Part shown: piece by piece, positions 63,115-64,000 of the stretch
How positions within the stretch are numbered: the stretch's first letter is position 1
How the letters are laid out: each line of letters starts with the position of its first letter
NCBI RefSeq assembly: GCF_022968795.1
Contig: NZ_JALJRB010000019.1
Span: 1 to 64,000, forward strand
Direction of reading: 5' to 3'
Length of the DNA stretch: 64,000 nt
Origin: Desulfatitalea alkaliphila
GTDB taxonomy: Bacteria > Desulfobacterota > Desulfobacteria > Desulfobacterales > Desulfosarcinaceae
The notes under the pieces: model-generated
Seen by the model: only the letters and a program-made list of their open reading frames with translations
Database searches by the model: none
Told to the model about the DNA's origin: nothing
Position numbers and translations under genes: made by a program

Positions 63115-64000
63115 TTATCGCTTAAACACTCCCGCATCAATCTCATACTTTTTCAACCGATGCCACAAACTGCGTTCCTTGATACCCAGGATTTCCGCGG
63201 CTTGTTTTTGGACACCGCGGGTTTGGGAGAGGGCGTTTACGATCATCTGCTTTTCGATGGTGCGCAGGCGTTCGTCCAGGGCCGCGGCGCCGTTGGGTAG
63301 GGGTGGGGCGGGGGTTTGCAGGGGGGTGGTTATGTTTTGCAGGATGGCGGACGGCAGGTGATTGGGTTCGATGGTGGCGCCCGCGAGAACGGCGGCCGAC
63401 TGGATGGCGTTTTGCAATTCGCGGACGTTGCCGGGCCAGGCGTGGGCCGTCAGCAGGTGCATGGTGGCGGGGGCGAAATGTTTTTCCGGGGCGACCTGGT
63501 CCAGCAGGTGTTCGGCCAGCAGGGGGATGTCCTCGCGGCGCTCCCGCAGCGGGGGCAGTTGGATCACGAACACGTTGAGTCGATAGAACAGGTCCTGGCG
63601 AAACAGCTCCTGTTGCACCATTTCAGGCAGATTCTTGTTGGTGGCGGCGATGAAGCGGGCCGCCACGGTGATGGGATGAATGCCGCCCACCCGGACGATG
63701 CGCTTTTCCTCCAGGGCGCGCAGCATCTTGGCCTGGGTCTCCAAGGGCATGTCCCCGATTTCGTCAAGAAAAAGGGTGCCCGCGCCGGCCAGCTCCATCT
63801 TGCCCGGTTTGCGATTGACGGCGCCGGTGAAGGCGCCTTTTTCGTGGCCGAAGAGTTCGCTTTCCAGAAGGCCTTCAGGGATGGCGGCGCAATTCATGGC
63901 CACGAAGGGGTGGGACTGGTGGCGACTGTGGCGGTGGATGCTGTGGGCCACCAGCTCTTTGCCGGTGCCGGTTTCACCGGCGATCAAAACGATGGCGTCG
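63115..64000 (-). CDS. Sigma-54-dependent transcriptional regulator (5' end outside window)
   Basis: About 295 C-terminal residues of an NtrC-type activator; the frame is open past 64000. Visible: Walker A 'G-E-T-G-T-G-K-E', '[15 protein letters not shown]' with the sigma-54 contact loop GAFTGA, Walker B 'L-F-L-D-E-I-G-D', and 'A-W-P-G-N-V-R-E-L'. A Fis-type helix-turn-helix ends it ('[22 protein letters not shown]'). The sensory or receiver domain, and so the signal, is not in the window. The inverted repeat element sits 2 bp after its stop. Confidence 0.93.
   Translation of the reverse strand, partial: DAIVLIAGETGTGKELVAHSIHRHSRHQSHPFVAMNCAAIPEGLLESELFGHEKGAFTGAVNRKPGKMELAGAGTLFLDEIGDMPLETQAKMLRALEEKRIVRVGGIHPITVAARFIAATNKNLPEMVQQELFRQDLFYRLNVFVIQLPPLRERREDIPLLAEHLLDQVAPEKHFAPATMHLLTAHAWPGNVRELQNAIQSAAVLAGATIEPNHLPSAILQNITTPLQTPAPPLPNGAAALDERLRTIEKQMIVNALSQTRGVQKQAAEILGIKERSLWHRLKKYEIDAGVFKR

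Overview
The window reads as a GC-rich chromosomal segment of a motile or surface-moving, Gram-negative, probably anaerobic bacterium. Gene content (Mla-type lipid transport, two type IV pilus minor-pilin clusters, a GlgE/TreS glycogen cluster, an ADP-forming acyl-CoA synthetase, a YeeE/YedE sulfur transporter and many small toxin-antitoxin loci) fits a Desulfobacterota (Desulfosarcina-like) sulfate reducer. This placement is an inference from gene families; no rRNA or dsr gene is present to settle it.

Layout. 1-3 kb is an accessory patch: the tail of a PIN-domain toxin, a truncated and an intact copy of a REP-associated tyrosine transposase (RAYT) flanking a DUF4160/DUF2442 pair, then a ParD-like/RelE-like toxin-antitoxin operon. 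3.3-7.9 kb is a minor-pilin operon (FimT/GspH, PilW, PilV, PilX, PilY1). 8.4-12.6 kb pairs a large unrecognised protein with a PilB/GspE ATPase. 12.9-16.3 kb holds a LysM protein and groES-groEL. 16.6-24.6 kb is housekeeping: FmdB-like zinc ribbon, a possible HExxH protein, a 32-residue COX24-type basic protein, DciA-like, a TrmN6-like methyltransferase, two tRNA-Ser genes, a HigBA-type pair, then dnaX-ybaB-recR-ykgJ-murI. 24.6-32.3 kb is a minus-strand chemotaxis operon (REC-STAS, CheA-REC, CheW, CheB, CheR, REC) behind a near-consensus FliA promoter. 32.5-33.6 kb is a two-part YeeE/YedE transporter. 34.6-49.9 kb is glycogen/trehalose metabolism: glk-glgA on the minus strand and glgE, treS-mak, glgB, glgM, an APH-like/P-loop kinase and pgi on the plus strand. 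50.3-54.3 kb is an Mla-like ABC operon. 54.5-56.7 kb is a fused ADP-forming acyl-CoA synthetase. 56.8-61.1 kb is a second minor-pilin operon. 61.3-62.6 kb is an acyl-CoA dehydrogenase. The window ends inside a sigma-54-dependent regulator.

The most striking observation is in the first YeeE/YedE gene. The reading frame is interrupted by one TGA exactly where the family has its conserved cysteine (the G-C-T-S-G-H-G motif). The frame continues through the rest of the domain and ends with an ATGA overlap onto the second half of the transporter. A SECIS-like hairpin with a G-first apical loop follows 22 nt after the TGA. This looks like a selenocysteine-containing sulfur-compound transporter that ordinary gene calling would truncate.

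A second theme is a family of intergenic elements built of TTAAGTG/TTTAAAG heptads ending in a conserved block (GAATTCTATCGATTATA). I count ten copies. Several touch the stop codon of a neighbouring gene, and some occur as facing pairs around GC-rich palindromes.
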